This document shows positions 32,626 to 41,759 of a stretch of 64,000 nucleotides of DNA, one piece after another. A program made the translations under genes and the position numbers. Each line of letters begins with the position of its first letter. Position 1 is the first letter of the stretch. The notes under the pieces are model-generated. The model did not search any database. It worked only from the letters and a program-made list of their open reading frames with translations, and was not told where the DNA came from. Source of the stretch: Pseudomonas sp. LP_7_YM (GTDB lineage: Bacteria > Pseudomonadota > Gammaproteobacteria > Pseudomonadales > Pseudomonadaceae); contig NZ_SOCT01000006.1 in the NCBI RefSeq assembly GCF_004364435.1, positions 62,001-126,000 on the forward strand, given 5' to 3'.

Positions 32626-33123
32626 TCACTTCTTCGATCTTTCCTTCTGCTGCGTACCTTTCACGCAGCCGTGCTCATCGAACTGTATCTGACGGCTCCG
32701 TCCTTTCTTTTCCTCATAGAGAAAACGCAGTTCGGCATTTCGACCAATGACTTTATCCGGCTTGCCCAGCAGGCTTTCCACGTCTCTGCTGGTCATTCCG
32801 GCCGGCGTCTGTTGGTTGATGATTGCCTTGCGGCGTTGTTCAGCACTCAATATGTTTCCGCAGCCATCGTCTCGTTGACCGATCACCACGAGTTCGGGCT
32901 TGAGTGGCTTCTTCAGTGACTCGGCGGCTGCGGAGGAGGGGGCAATCGTTCCAACAAGTGCATTGTTCACGCTGTGCGGCGTTCTGGCGTGGCCTGATGG
33001 GCAACTGAGGGTGGTGAAGGTAATAGCGCCGAGTGCGTCTTCGCAACGGTTTACCGTCGTGGCTCCGAAAGTGGCAGGTAGCAGCAGGGCAGTAATGACG
33101 GTTTTACGAAGGTCCAGCGGCAT
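32626..33123 (-). CDS. Hypothetical exported protein with BamE/SmpA-like motif
   Basis: 165 residues starting MPLDLRKTVITALLLPATFG, a probable signal peptide; AAGGAGG lies eight bases before this ATG, so the upstream ATG-like codon at 33150 is rejected. The mature part has a CEDALGAITFTTLSC segment resembling DUF4124-type envelope proteins, then a central low-complexity stretch, then TPAGMTSRDVESLLGKPDKV, which resembles the GMxxxEVxxLLGxPD motif of BamE/SmpA-fold lipoprotein domains, and a closing FDEHGCVKG. Four cysteines suggest disulfides outside the cytoplasm. Function unknown. Confidence 0.72.
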   Translation of the reverse strand: MPLDLRKTVITALLLPATFGATTVNRCEDALGAITFTTLSCPSGHARTPHSVNNALVGTIAPSSAAAESLKKPLKPELVVIGQRDDGCGNILSAEQRRKAIINQQTPAGMTSRDVESLLGKPDKVIGRNAELRFLYEEKKGRSRQIQFDEHGCVKGTQQKERSKK

Positions 33124-33444
33124 GACGACGTCCTCCTTGACAGTTATCAAGAGAGACTAGCCAAAGGGCGTTTTACGGGCGAGCGTGTTTTCTCCTCTGA
33201 ATGTGACGTCGTAGCAATAACGTCTCGGACGATGCTTAACATTGCGCTGCAAGCGCTTGTTGTCCGGTGAATTTTTAACATGAAGCTTTGGCAAGCGGTG
33301 TATGATTGCGCCCGTCAGCCCCGCCGGGGCTTGTGGAATACCTCCATGGACTCACCCAGTAGCAACTCAGAACCTGGCTTTACCAATCGAGAATCGACTG
33401 ATTGATCTTCCGGCGTGGTCCACTGCTGGGAGTGGAGTTCGCCT
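33124..33444. other. Divergent promoter region and mgtE leader
   Basis: About 320 bases. It contains a compact AGCCCC-GCC-GGGGCT hairpin at 33317-33331 inside what is probably the mgtE leader, after a TATGAT -10-like hexamer at 33301. The hairpin has no T-run. Whether it is a magnesium-responsive leader cannot be told; it does not show the known M-box pattern. Confidence 0.45.
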
Positions 33445-34887
33445 ATGACCGTAATAGAAGTAAAGAAAACCCAAGAAAGCCTTCAGGATCGCCTCGCGCA
33501 AGTCGTCGATTTGCTGCAGCGTCAGCGGATTGTCGAAGATCTGGCTCACCGCCAGGAAGGCCAGCATCAGGGTCGCGTTGAAAACCTCGTTCACCGGCAA
33601 CACCTTGTCGAGCTGCAGCGCAAGCTCGACGATCTGCACTCTGCCGACGTCGCCTATATTCTCGAAGCCCTTCCTGTAGAAGACCGTTTAACGGTATGGC
33701 AACTGGTCAAGGTCGAGCGCGACGGCGATATCCTTCTCGAAGTATCCGACTCCGTTCGTGAGACGCTGATCGCCGACATGGACGATCACGAGTTGCTGGC
33801 TGCCGCCAAGGAAATGGACGCGGACGAACTCGCTGACCTTGCACCAGAGCTGCCGCGCGACGTCGTGCACGAGTTGATGGAAGCGCTGGACAGTCAGCAG
33901 CGTGAGCGCGTGCGCTCCGCCTTGTCCTACAGCGAGGATCAGGTCGGCGCGCTGATGGACTTCGAAATGGTCACCATTCGCGAGGACGTCAGTCTCGAAG
34001 TAGTCCTGCGTTATCTGCGTCGTCTCAAGGAGCTGCCGGGCCACACCGACAAACTGTTTGTGGTCGATAACGACGGTGTTCTCAAAGGCGTGCTGCCGAT
34101 CAAGCGTCTGCTGGTTAACGACCCTGAAAAGCAGGTGTCGGAAGTCATGGCCAGCGACACGGTAAGCTTTCACCCGGACAGCGATGCCTATGAAGCTGCG
34201 CAGGCTTTTGAGCGATACGACCTTATTTCTTCGCCCGTAGTGGACAAGAACGGCAAGCTGATCGGCCGTCTGACCATCGATGAGATGGTTGACCTGATTC
34301 GTGAAGAGAGTGAGACCGAAGTTCTTAATATGGCCGGTTTGCGCGAAGAGGAAGACATCTTTGCCTCGGTCTGGCGTTCCTTGCGCAACCGCTGGTCCTG
34401 GCTGGCGGTCAACCTGATCACTGCGTTCATTGCGTCCCGAGTGATCGGCCTTTTCGAAGGCTCGATCGAAAAACTGGTGGCGCTCGCGGCCTTGATGCCG
34501 ATCGTGGCTGGCATTGGCGGTAACTCGGGTAACCAGACCATTACCATGATCGTCCGCGCCATGGCGCTGGATCAGGTCAGTACCGGCAACACTTCGCGCC
34601 TGATGCGCAAGGAACTGGGCGTTGCCTTGGTCAACGGTGTGGTATGGGGCGGCGTAATCGGTATCGTGGCCTATCTGCTGTATCACAGCTGGTCGCTGGG
34701 CGTGGTGATGACTGCAGCGATGACCTTGAACCTGCTGCTCGCCGCCTTCATGGGCGTATTGATCCCCATGACGCTGGTACGTCTCGGGCGGGATCCGGCA
34801 ATGGGGGCCAGTGTGATGATCACTGCCATGACCGACAGTGGGGGATTCTTCATCTTCCTGGGGCTGGCGACGGTGTTCCTGCTTTAA
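33445..34887 (+). CDS. mgtE: MgtE magnesium transporter
   Basis: Mg2+ channel of the inner membrane, 480 residues. Order: cytoplasmic N domain of helices (about 20-140), a CBS pair that senses Mg2+ (about 150-270, with LFVVDNDGVLKGVL and KLIGRLTIDEMVDL), a connecting helix, and five membrane helices (about 300-480) with the pore signature GIGGNSGNQ and the acidic MTDSGGFF near the end. ATG 33445 is chosen over GTG 33415 because GGAG lies upstream and it matches family starts. Followed by an intrinsic terminator; single gene. Confidence 0.95.
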   Translation: MTVIEVKKTQESLQDRLAQVVDLLQRQRIVEDLAHRQEGQHQGRVENLVHRQHLVELQRKLDDLHSADVAYILEALPVEDRLTVWQLVKVERDGDILLEVSDSVRETLIADMDDHELLAAAKEMDADELADLAPELPRDVVHELMEALDSQQRERVRSALSYSEDQVGALMDFEMVTIREDVSLEVVLRYLRRLKELPGHTDKLFVVDNDGVLKGVLPIKRLLVNDPEKQVSEVMASDTVSFHPDSDAYEAAQAFERYDLISSPVVDKNGKLIGRLTIDEMVDLIREESETEVLNMAGLREEEDIFASVWRSLRNRWSWLAVNLITAFIASRVIGLFEGSIEKLVALAALMPIVAGIGGNSGNQTITMIVRAMALDQVSTGNTSRLMRKELGVALVNGVVWGGVIGIVAYLLYHSWSLGVVMTAAMTLNLLLAAFMGVLIPMTLVRLGRDPAMGASVMITAMTDSGGFFIFLGLATVFLL

Positions 34888-34909
34888 CGGCCGCCAGCAT
34901 CACAAAATG

Positions 34910-34933
34910 ACCGCTCAGAAGAGCGGTTTTTTT
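34910..34933 (+). terminator. Intrinsic terminator of mgtE
   Basis: ACCGCTC-AGAA-GAGCGGT stem followed by seven T, 22 bases after the stop. Confidence 0.9.
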
Positions 34934-34965
34934 GCATCTGGTTAATCGGCTCATATAACGCCCAC

Positions 34966-34989
34966 AAAAAAGCCAGCTCAGAGCTGGCT
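34966..34989 (-). terminator. Intrinsic terminator of amrZ
   Basis: On the minus strand AGCCAGCTC-T-GAGCTGGCT is followed by a run of T, 23 bases past the amrZ stop. Sits back-to-back with the mgtE terminator. Confidence 0.85.
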
Positions 34990-35012
34990 CTTTAGTCTCT
35001 GGCGTCCGGGAC

Positions 35013-35339
35013 TTATTCGTCGTCGGCGGCCAGGCTGGTGTCGTGTGCGATCAGCGAAACCAGAGCATTCTGCTGGCGGTGGGCGAGCTGACGAAAGCGC
35101 TGCAGCAGCTCGCGTTCGTGCAATGACAGCTCAGGGCTGTCCAGGCGCAGCTTAGGCTCATCACCCAGTGCACCTTCTTGAATCAGGCTTTGTTCAAGAC
35201 GCGCAATGATTTCAGAGTTCATGCTGCGGTGGTTGTCTTTGGATACTTCCGCAATGCGCTCGCGCATGCCTTCCGGAAGACGGACAACGAACTTGTCAGC
35301 TGTGCGACTGGAATAATTGGCCTGTTTCATAGGGCTCAT
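35013..35339 (-). CDS. amrZ: AmrZ ribbon-helix-helix regulator
   Basis: 108-residue Arc-like DNA-binding protein. The beta-strand and helix pair of the fold are visible in [20 protein letters not shown] and [16 protein letters not shown] (about residues 14-53); the C-terminal [20 protein letters not shown] tail is the AmrZ tetramerisation part. AmrZ controls alginate and other polysaccharides, flagella and twitching in pseudomonads. A candidate AlgU-type promoter lies 60-90 bases upstream. A second ATG three codons in (35330) is an alternative start. Ends in its own terminator. Confidence 0.93.
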   Translation of the reverse strand: MSPMKQANYSSRTADKFVVRLPEGMRERIAEVSKDNHRSMNSEIIARLEQSLIQEGALGDEPKLRLDSPELSLHERELLQRFRQLAHRQQNALVSLIAHDTSLAADDE

Positions 35340-35778
35340 ATATTTAACCGATTTAGTTCAAAGGAGAGGCGGTTTTTGCATTTGGCCGCGAGATGTCATC
35401 CTCTGACTCTCATTTCGGCGAAATGTTCAACCTGCCAGCATAAAGGTCCGTCATCATGCATCAATACGTCGAAACCTTGGCGTCAAATCTGTGACAAATA
35501 TTGAACTAGATAAAGGCGATTAGCCAGCACCAATTATCCGAAATACGTTCCAGTTTGCAAACTTCATCCGATAGCCATGCCGCTAGGGCCACAAGGCTGC
35601 GCGGGGAGTAAACGAACGCTGTAATGGCTATCTGCTCAAAGCGTAGGGCGTGCGGGATGAAATTCAAGAACGCTGTCAGGAAAGAGACGAAGGATCTGTA
35701 GGTTGACGCCTGAGAAGGGCACAACAGGCGGGCATAGCAAAGATGGCTGGCAGACGCTACGCAGTCTGCCCAGAGCTG
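35340..35778. other. Gene-free region upstream of amrZ
   Basis: About 440 bases with no supported gene; a 72-codon frame at 35506-35724 has cysteine- and aromatic-rich non-coding-like composition. A GGCAGAC/GTCTGCC hairpin at 35749-35770, without a good T-run, lies just past the 65-residue gene. Confidence 0.5.
35402..35428 (-). promoter_or_regulatory. Candidate AlgU (sigma-22) promoter of amrZ
   Basis: On the minus strand GAACAT-N16-TCAGA, close to the AlgU/RpoE consensus GAACTT-N16/17-TCTGA. In P. aeruginosa amrZ is transcribed by AlgT/U, so the match is in the expected place. One mismatch per hexamer. Confidence 0.5.
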
Positions 35779-35976
35779 TCACGGCTTGGCTTGACGCAGT
35801 ACCGGATCAAATTTGATGCGACGGCCCACGAATAATGCGGCTACGAACAAACTGGCGAACACGCCAGCGGCAATTTTGGCGACAGTTCCTACCGTCTCCA
35901 GAGGTTCGGGAAGCAGTTGATCAGCGGTAATGGCCATGATGGCCAGAATCAGAAAAGACAGTGCTGCTTTTGACAT
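35779..35976 (-). CDS. Small membrane protein, 65 residues
   Basis: 65 residues with two hydrophobic segments: SFLILAIMAITADQLLP (about 6-22, possibly a signal or first helix) and AAGVFASLFVAALFVG (about 36-51), ending in a basic RRIKFDPVLRQAKP tail expected in the cytoplasm. The ribosome binding site GAGAAA is weak. No family recognised. The 80-residue gene lies 51 bases upstream on the same strand, so they may be one transcript. Confidence 0.62.
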   Translation of the reverse strand: MSKAALSFLILAIMAITADQLLPEPLETVGTVAKIAAGVFASLFVAALFVGRRIKFDPVLRQAKP

Positions 35977-36027
35977 GATTTTTCTCGCGATAAAAACAAA
36001 CTAGCAAACCCTTCTGGCAATGCGTTG

Positions 36028-36270
36028 TCAGAATACCCAGCGTTCGGAGCGATCCACGGGGATGGCCTCATCGGTGTCATTCGCCAGCATGGCGTCTGAA
36101 CGGTGCGCTGGTTGCGCCAGCGTTGCAGCGAAGCGTGGAGCCTGTTTGACAAGGTAATGCGGTTGAACTTGTACAGCGACGCTCTCGGTTTTGCTGCCGT
36201 CGTCCTGAAAGTGGAACGCCACCAGTGCGACCAAAGCCGCAGCATTCAATAAGGAGAGAGTCACGTTCAT
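36028..36270 (-). CDS. Hypothetical protein, 80 residues
   Basis: Starts MNVTLSLLNAAALVALVAFHFQDDG, an uncleaved signal anchor or signal peptide, followed by a polar region ending DEAIPVDRSERWVF. AAGG lies nine bases before this ATG; the frame extends upstream to 36336 but without a ribosome binding site. Codon use is like the neighbours. No known domain; possibly an envelope protein specific to the P. syringae group. Confidence 0.6.
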   Translation of the reverse strand: MNVTLSLLNAAALVALVAFHFQDDGSKTESVAVQVQPHYLVKQAPRFAATLAQPAHRSDAMLANDTDEAIPVDRSERWVF

Positions 36271-36579
36271 CTCGGTTACCTTCGTTTGCAATGGGTATGA
36301 AGGGGATTGCACGGGAAGGAATAGTGCACGCTGCATGCCAAACGAATTAACTAAAAATATCCTTATAAATCAACGACATAAATGATGAATTCGGGTGCGC
36401 TGGGTTGCAGATTGCAATGATGTCATTTTGAGGCATTGCAAATTGCATGGTGACCTTTTCATCAAGGTCAAATGTCTGGCGGATTACAGCCTAAAAAGAC
36501 AATCACGACATGACAAAACAAAGGCTTGCCGTTAACATGCTCGCCGTCCCGCCATCGCCATTCAGCGCGCTGGCTCTGT

Positions 36580-36656
36580 GTCTCAGTAGCTCAATTGGAT
36601 AGAGCATCCCCCTCCTAAGGGGAAGGTTGCAGGTTCGAACCCCGCCTGGGACACCA
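36580..36656 (+). tRNA. tRNA-Arg (CCT)
   Basis: 77 bases with encoded CCA. Acceptor GTCTCAG/CTGGGAC (one G-T pair), anticodon stem TCCCC/GGGGA enclosing CTCCTAA, anticodon CCT, reading the rare AGG codon. T arm GCAGGTTCGAACCCCGC. No integrase or repeat of its 3' end follows, so it is an unoccupied site. Confidence 0.95.
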
Positions 36657-36929
36657 TATAAAACTACCTCTAATGGTTGCTGTCAGAGGTGTGATTCATG
36701 CTCTCGACCATCCTTGCCTGTTCCTTTCCTATTTTCCCCCTCATGGCTTTTCACAGCGCCTGGGCCTCGTACCGCAGAACAAGAAGCGTTGCTGTCGCGG
36801 GCTGAGCTGCCGTCATCGACGCCCCTGCAAATCGACTTGCTGTAGCGACGAAACCTGTAGCAAGAAACGGATATCCCCTGTGGATCGAACGCCTGTCTCA
36901 TAGACCTCCCTCTCGGCAGGCAGCTGACC

Positions 36930-37397
36930 ATGACATTTCGTATTTCCGGCCTTTCCCCAGAACCCTTTCGCTCATTTTTTGGCTTACCCGAAGCAGAGTT
37001 GGCATTGCTCGGGATCAAGCGTTATCGAGTTGACGCCAAGCCTGGCTTCCCGGACCGCGTCGAGTTGAAAGATGCCGAGCCCGGTGAGAGCGTGCTTTTA
37101 CTCAATCATGTTTGCCAGCCTGCTGATACGCCGTACCGTGCTTGCCACGCGATCTTCATACGTGAGGGCGCTACGCAGCCCTACGACGCTGTCGACAGCG
37201 TGCCCGAGTCGATGCGCATTCGTTTGCTATCGCTGCGGGCATACAGCGAAAGCGGGATGATGCTCGATGCTGATGTCATCGAAGGCGTGGCGATTGAGTC
37301 GCTGATCGAGCGGATGTTTGGCAACCCGCAAATCAGCTACATCCATGTACACAATGCCAGGCAAGGGTGCTACTGCGGCCGCATAGATCGTGTGTAG
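36930..37397 (+). CDS. DUF1203 family protein
   Basis: 155-residue soluble protein matching the DUF1203 pattern: FRISGLSPEPFRSFFGLPEAEL at the start, PDRVELKDAEPGESVLLLNH, then TPYRACHAIFIREGA and a closing IHVHNARQGCYCGRI. The HAIFIRE and HVHNARQGCYCGR blocks are the most conserved and suggest an active or binding site with His and Cys, but no activity is known for the family. Single gene between tRNA-Arg(CCT) and mqo, convergent with mqo. Confidence 0.88.
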   Translation: MTFRISGLSPEPFRSFFGLPEAELALLGIKRYRVDAKPGFPDRVELKDAEPGESVLLLNHVCQPADTPYRACHAIFIREGATQPYDAVDSVPESMRIRLLSLRAYSESGMMLDADVIEGVAIESLIERMFGNPQISYIHVHNARQGCYCGRIDRV

Positions 37398-37482
37398 GTA
37401 CCGTGAGAGGTCAGCCAAGGCGGGGTTATCGACGTAATTCGGGCCTGTTTGTCCGGTGTGCAGCAGCTCAAGGAGAGGCCAT

Positions 37483-37512
37483 AAAAAAGCCACGGGATTT
37501 GATCCCCGTGGC
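37483..37512 (-). terminator. Intrinsic terminator of mqo
   Basis: On the minus strand GCCACGGG-N8-CCCGTGGC followed by six T, 42 bases after the mqo stop. Confidence 0.9.
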
Positions 37513-37553
37513 TTCATTCACAGCGTCACCAGTGCCGATAGCGGCAGCGATGT

Positions 37554-39197
37554 TTACAGCGCCATGTCGTTCGCAGGCTTGCTTTCGGCAGGCTTGCCAG
37601 CCGGGGTGCTAGTACCGGTACCCACACTCTGGTCGATAACCGGAGGCTTGCCCAGTTGCAGGACTTCGGCGGTGTAGTTCCATTCCTGTTGCACAGCGGC
37701 CGGCGAGTCATTCAGCTTGGTGCCATAGCTGGGCACGATCTGACGGATTTTCGCTTGCCACTCTGGCGTTGCCACCTGGGTTTTGAAGATATTTTCCAGC
37801 ACGTTCAGCATGATCGGTGCAGCGGTCGAAGCGCCCGGTGATGCGCCCAGCAGAGCGGCGATGGTGCCGTCCTGGGAGGAAACGACTTCGGTGCCCAGCT
37901 TGAGCACGCCACCCTTGTCCGCGTCGCGCTTGATGATCTGCACGCGCTGACCGGCCTGCCACAGGCGCCAGTCTTCTTTCTTGGCGTGCGGGAAGTACTC
38001 CTGCAGCGCTTTGAAGCGGTCATCATCAGACAGCATCAGTTGACCGGCGAGGTACTCGACCAGTGGGTACTGCTCGATACCGACCTTGGTCATTGGCCAG
38101 AAGTTGTGCGTGGTCATGCTGCTGAACAGGTCCAGATACGAACCTTCTTTCAAGAACTTGGTGGAGAAGGTGGCGAACGGGCCAAACAGGATCACACGTT
38201 TGCCGTCGAGCACGCGGGTGTCCAGGTGCGGAACCGACATGGGCGGCGCGCCTGTGGAAGCAATGCCATAGGCCTTGGCCATGTGCTGCATGGCTACGGT
38301 TGGGTTATCGGTCACCAGGAACGAACCGCCCACCGGGAAGCCTGCGTAGTCGCGAGCTTCGGGAATACCGGATTTCTGCAACAGCTTCAACGCGCCGCCG
38401 CCCGCACCGATGAACAGGAACTTGGCGTCGGTACCGGAGGTGGTGCCGTCTTTCAGGTTCTTGTACTCGACGTGCCAGGAGCCGTCTTCGTTACGGGTGA
38501 TGTCATTGACTTCACTGGACAACTTCAAGTCGAAGTTCGAACGGGTCTTCAGGTAGGACACGTATTGACGAGTCACTTCGCCCCAGTTGACGTCCGTGCC
38601 GATTGGCGTCCAGGTGGTCGCCAGCTTCTGGGAAGGGTCGCGACCTTCCATCATCAGCGGAACCCACTTGGCGATCTGCGCCGGGTCTTCGGAGTACTGC
38701 ATCGGGCGGAACAGCGGGCTGGCTTGCAGCGCGTCATAACGCTTCTTCAGGAATTTGATGTTGTCGTCGCCCCACACGAAGCTCATGTGCGGTGTGGTGT
38801 TGATGAACGACGGCGGGTTCTTCAGGACGCTGCTTTTGACCTGCCAGGAGAGGAACTGACGGGTCACCTGAAACGCTTCGTTGATTTCGATGGCTTTGGA
38901 GATGTTGACCTTGCCGTCTTTATCCTCAGGCGTGTAGTTCAACTCAGCCAGGCCGGAGTGGCCGGTGCCTGCGTTGTTCCAGCCGTTGGAGCTTTCCTCG
39001 GCGACGCCGTCCAGACGCTCGATCATTTCCATCGACCAGCCTGGCTCCAGCTCGTTGAGCCAGACGCCCAGCGTTGAGCTCATGATGCCGCCGCCGATCA
39101 GCAGCACATCGACTTTCTTGTTTTCTGCGGCATGGGCTTGCAGGAAGGTCGCCGAAATCGCCAGGCCCAGTAGAGCCTTGCTGGTTTTCTTGAACAT
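37554..39197 (-). CDS. mqo: Malate:quinone oxidoreductase
   Basis: FAD-dependent membrane-associated oxidation of malate to oxaloacetate with electrons to quinone, replacing or complementing malate dehydrogenase in the TCA cycle. 547 residues. Begins with a Sec-like leader [20 protein letters not shown] ending AHA, as does the E. coli enzyme. The dinucleotide-binding [16 protein letters not shown] and the family blocks [20 protein letters not shown] and [19 protein letters not shown] are intact. The start at ATG 39197 is taken over TTG 39209. Ends DMAL, like the E. coli DIAL. A candidate promoter lies about 270 bases upstream. Confidence 0.96.
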   Translation of the reverse strand: MFKKTSKALLGLAISATFLQAHAAENKKVDVLLIGGGIMSSTLGVWLNELEPGWSMEMIERLDGVAEESSNGWNNAGTGHSGLAELNYTPEDKDGKVNISKAIEINEAFQVTRQFLSWQVKSSVLKNPPSFINTTPHMSFVWGDDNIKFLKKRYDALQASPLFRPMQYSEDPAQIAKWVPLMMEGRDPSQKLATTWTPIGTDVNWGEVTRQYVSYLKTRSNFDLKLSSEVNDITRNEDGSWHVEYKNLKDGTTSGTDAKFLFIGAGGGALKLLQKSGIPEARDYAGFPVGGSFLVTDNPTVAMQHMAKAYGIASTGAPPMSVPHLDTRVLDGKRVILFGPFATFSTKFLKEGSYLDLFSSMTTHNFWPMTKVGIEQYPLVEYLAGQLMLSDDDRFKALQEYFPHAKKEDWRLWQAGQRVQIIKRDADKGGVLKLGTEVVSSQDGTIAALLGASPGASTAAPIMLNVLENIFKTQVATPEWQAKIRQIVPSYGTKLNDSPAAVQQEWNYTAEVLQLGKPPVIDQSVGTGTSTPAGKPAESKPANDMAL

Positions 39198-39672
39198 TGA
39201 GTCATCCAATAGATAGAAAGTTATCCGCCTGCAGCCCTTCTTCAGGCGCTATCCCGCGGCGTCGCATGCCGCACCCGGCGCAACGTCAAACAGGCTTCGC
39301 TCTCGGAAGACGAGGAGGAAGGGTCAAAAGGCCAGTGGTCTGACGGCCTCTCGTTCTATGTCCCTCGGTGCTGGCTTTTTATTCGATCATTGGATTCAGC
39401 AGCTTGAGTAAACATCTACCCCCGCAGGACTCGGTCATCAGGTCCAAGCAAAGCTGCGGGAGGGTGGCGATTGTACCTGAAATGTGATTTACGACAAATC
39501 ATGTGACGGTTTAGTCAATACGCCAATGTGTCACAGGTGGCAAAAAGACGTCGTTTACGCCGGGGCTTGGGGCCGATAATTGTCGGGCCCCGCACCTGGC
39601 AGGAGTGCGGGTATTAACTCATTGCCCACGACGCTTCTGGCGCTTTAGCGCATCGAGCGCTGGCGGACCGGA
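39198..39672. other. Gene-free region between mqo and the chemoreceptor
   Basis: About 475 bases. Holds the candidate mqo promoter and long leader, and past the chemoreceptor gene a CCCGCAC/GTGCGGG hairpin (around 39588-39616) that could end its transcript. No coding frame supported. Confidence 0.5.
39470..39497 (-). promoter_or_regulatory. Candidate mqo promoter
   Basis: On the minus strand TTGTCG-N16-TACAAT. It would give an untranslated leader of about 260 bases, containing a CCCGCAG...CTGCGGG stem near its 5' end. Confidence 0.4.
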
Positions 39673-41313
39673 TCAAAGGGTGAACTTTCCGACCATGGTA
39701 GTGAACGACACCGCCAGGCGAGACAGCTCCTGACTGGACGTACTGGTCTGACTGGCGCCAGAGGCGCTCTGGGATGACAGGTCCTGAATATTGACCAGGT
39801 TACGGTCTACCTCACGAGCGACCTGGGCCTGCTCCTCGGCAGCACTGGCAATGACCAGGTTGCGTTCGTTCATCTGGCTGACGCCACTACTGATGCGCTC
39901 CAGCGCCAGACCGGCTTCACCGGCCAGCGTTTGAGTGCTGACTGCCAGCGCCTGGCTCTTGCTCATCGCCTGCACTGCCTCGTCAGCGCCGTTGCGCACA
40001 AGGGTTATCATGGATTCGATTTCGCCGGTCGACGCCTGAGTACGATGCGCCAGAGCGCGAACTTCATCGGCGACGACGGCGAACCCGCGACCTTGTTCGC
40101 CTGCACGGGCGGCCTCGATGGCCGCGTTAAGTGCCAGCAGGTTGGTCTGTTCGGCAATGCCGCGGATCACGTCAAGCACCTTGGTGATGTCGCGGATCTG
40201 TCCGGCCAGCGCTTCGACGCGTTGGGTCGACTCGCTGATTTCCGTGGTCATGGTATTCATCGCGGTGACAGCCTGCTGAACCTGGTGCTGACCCTTGATC
40301 GCATCGTCGGCGGTCTGGGTCGAAACCTGTGAGGCGCTTGCAGCATTGCGAGCCACTTCTTCGACCGCAGCAGTCATCTCGTTCACGGCGGTTGCCGCCT
40401 GCTGAATCTCGTCGTTCTGACGCATCAGTCCGCGGGTGCTGTCATCAGTGATGACCGTGAGTTCTTCTGCCGCTGCGGCCAACTGGAAGGATGCGTTGGC
40501 AATCTGCTGCACCGTGCCCTTCAGGCTGCCCTGCATGTGCGACAAGGCCTGCAGCAGTTGCCCGGTCTCATCGCGGCCGCCTGCGGCAATCGTGTGGGTC
40601 AGATCCCCGCTTGCCACTCGCGAAGCGCTGTCTACCGACTGATAAATAGGCTTGGTGATCATCCTCGTGACGATCAGTCCCAGGGCAATGGCGCAGATCA
40701 CGGCGATCAGCGCGCCTATGGTCAGGATCCACGTCACCTGCCGGTTCGTGTCGATCCCGGCCTGAGCCGACTCACTGGCCTGGCGTGAGTTGGATTCAAT
40801 GATGATTTTGAGCTCGGCCATGGTCTTGCGATAAACAGGTGTAACGCTGTTTGCCGCCAGTTGACTGGCCTGTTCCAGATCGCCACTTTGAATGACGCTC
40901 AAAGTGTTCTGCAACGCTGCCAGGTAAGCGGGCCAGTCTCTAAGGAATTCGTCGCCGGCTGCTTTTTCATCGTCCTCAAGTGGTGTACCGCGATAGATGG
41001 CGAAGTCGCTTTCGGCCTGGGCCTGATTTTCCTTGAGCGCCTCAATCACAGCGTTAATGTCATCCGGGCTGGCTTTGAGCGCACTCATACTGATGATCTT
41101 GAAAAAGTCCCGGTTGGTGGCGATGACATTCGCCTTGACCGAATCCACTTTGGCGACCGAGAGCATGCTGTTGTCCACCGTGTCCTGAAACAGGTCATAC
41201 AGACGCGAAATGCCATGCTGCCCCAGGACGCCGACTACTATAGTGATCAGCGCACAAAGACTAAATGCGGACAATAGTTTGTATTTGAGTTTCAGATGGA
41301 TCAGCCAGGTCAT
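39673..41313 (-). CDS. Methyl-accepting chemotaxis protein
   Basis: Transmembrane chemoreceptor, 546 residues. Membrane helix 1 at about 13-32, a periplasmic four-helix-bundle sensor (about 33-183, 4HB_MCP-like), membrane helix 2 at about 184-206, HAMP domain to about 260, then the cytoplasmic signalling hairpin with the invariant tip [18 protein letters not shown] (378-395). ATG 41313 is used because the preceding 22 codons lack a ribosome binding site and receptors start close to helix 1. There is no C-terminal CheR-docking pentapeptide. A sigma-28-type promoter lies 55-80 bases upstream. Ligand unknown. Confidence 0.94.
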   Translation of the reverse strand: MTWLIHLKLKYKLLSAFSLCALITIVVGVLGQHGISRLYDLFQDTVDNSMLSVAKVDSVKANVIATNRDFFKIISMSALKASPDDINAVIEALKENQAQAESDFAIYRGTPLEDDEKAAGDEFLRDWPAYLAALQNTLSVIQSGDLEQASQLAANSVTPVYRKTMAELKIIIESNSRQASESAQAGIDTNRQVTWILTIGALIAVICAIALGLIVTRMITKPIYQSVDSASRVASGDLTHTIAAGGRDETGQLLQALSHMQGSLKGTVQQIANASFQLAAAAEELTVITDDSTRGLMRQNDEIQQAATAVNEMTAAVEEVARNAASASQVSTQTADDAIKGQHQVQQAVTAMNTMTTEISESTQRVEALAGQIRDITKVLDVIRGIAEQTNLLALNAAIEAARAGEQGRGFAVVADEVRALAHRTQASTGEIESMITLVRNGADEAVQAMSKSQALAVSTQTLAGEAGLALERISSGVSQMNERNLVIASAAEEQAQVAREVDRNLVNIQDLSSQSASGASQTSTSSQELSRLAVSFTTMVGKFTL

Positions 41314-41367
41314 AAGTGATACTCGGGCAGGAATGAAAATGCGACTTACACAGGCCGCTTTCCATGC

Positions 41368-41394
41368 ATATCGGCGCAAGCAGAATGGACTTTA
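41368..41394 (-). promoter_or_regulatory. Sigma-28 (FliA) promoter of the chemoreceptor
   Basis: On the minus strand TAAAGTCC-N11-GCCGATAT, versus the consensus TAAAGTTT-N11-GCCGATAA: 13 of 16 positions with exact spacing. Ends 54 bases before the ATG. Confidence 0.75.
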
Positions 41395-41575
41395 CTTATT
41401 TCACGCAAACTTCTAATAAGTTTGGCATTTAGTGCACTTTTCCCGGAAATTAAACACAGTACGTGAACGATATTTACATTGGAGCGCTTCTAAAAGAGAA
41501 GCGGATGCGGTTGGAAGTGCTCGTCTGAAGCAGTGAAATGCTGCGTTTTACGGCGACTTTTTGCCTGGCTTGACC

Positions 41576-41602
41576 TAAGTTTTCCGAATCGAAAGCCGAT
41601 AA
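41576..41602 (+). promoter_or_regulatory. Sigma-28 (FliA) promoter of the response regulator-TPR operon
   Basis: TAAGTTTT-N11-GCCGATAA, with the full -10 octamer GCCGATAA and exact 11-base spacing, about 157 bases before the ATG at 41760. Faces away from the other FliA-type site 180 bases to the left. Confidence 0.78.
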
Positions 41603-41759
41603 CCGCTACACACGACCTGCGGCCTCGTGTATGTAGTCACCCTCAGATGCAATCAGATTGATGGCTTGCTGCGATGAGGCATCATCAGCACCGCTGCGGC
41701 GGGCCGCGTGTTGTGTAGTCCCTTATAGGCTGTTTATTTATCCCGTGACAGGAATCCCG

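Larger units (their letters stand above)
41314..41759. other. Divergent regulatory region with two FliA-type promoters
   Basis: About 446 bases between the chemoreceptor and the response regulator; unlike its surroundings it is fairly AT-rich around 41380-41470. No coding frame is supported apart from an unlikely extension of the response regulator frame to 41658. Confidence 0.6.

Noticed and set aside
32366..32629. Minus strand frame giving a [25 protein letters not shown] peptide
   Set aside because: It is the reverse of tRNA-Arg(ACG), copy 2, a well-known spurious annotation produced by tRNA antisense.
35506..35724. 72-codon minus strand frame
   Set aside because: No ribosome binding site, odd aromatic/Cys composition, and no homology pattern.
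36698..36805. 35-codon frame after tRNA-Arg(CCT)
   Set aside because: A GAGG precedes it, but the product is short with no conserved feature; not enough to call a gene.
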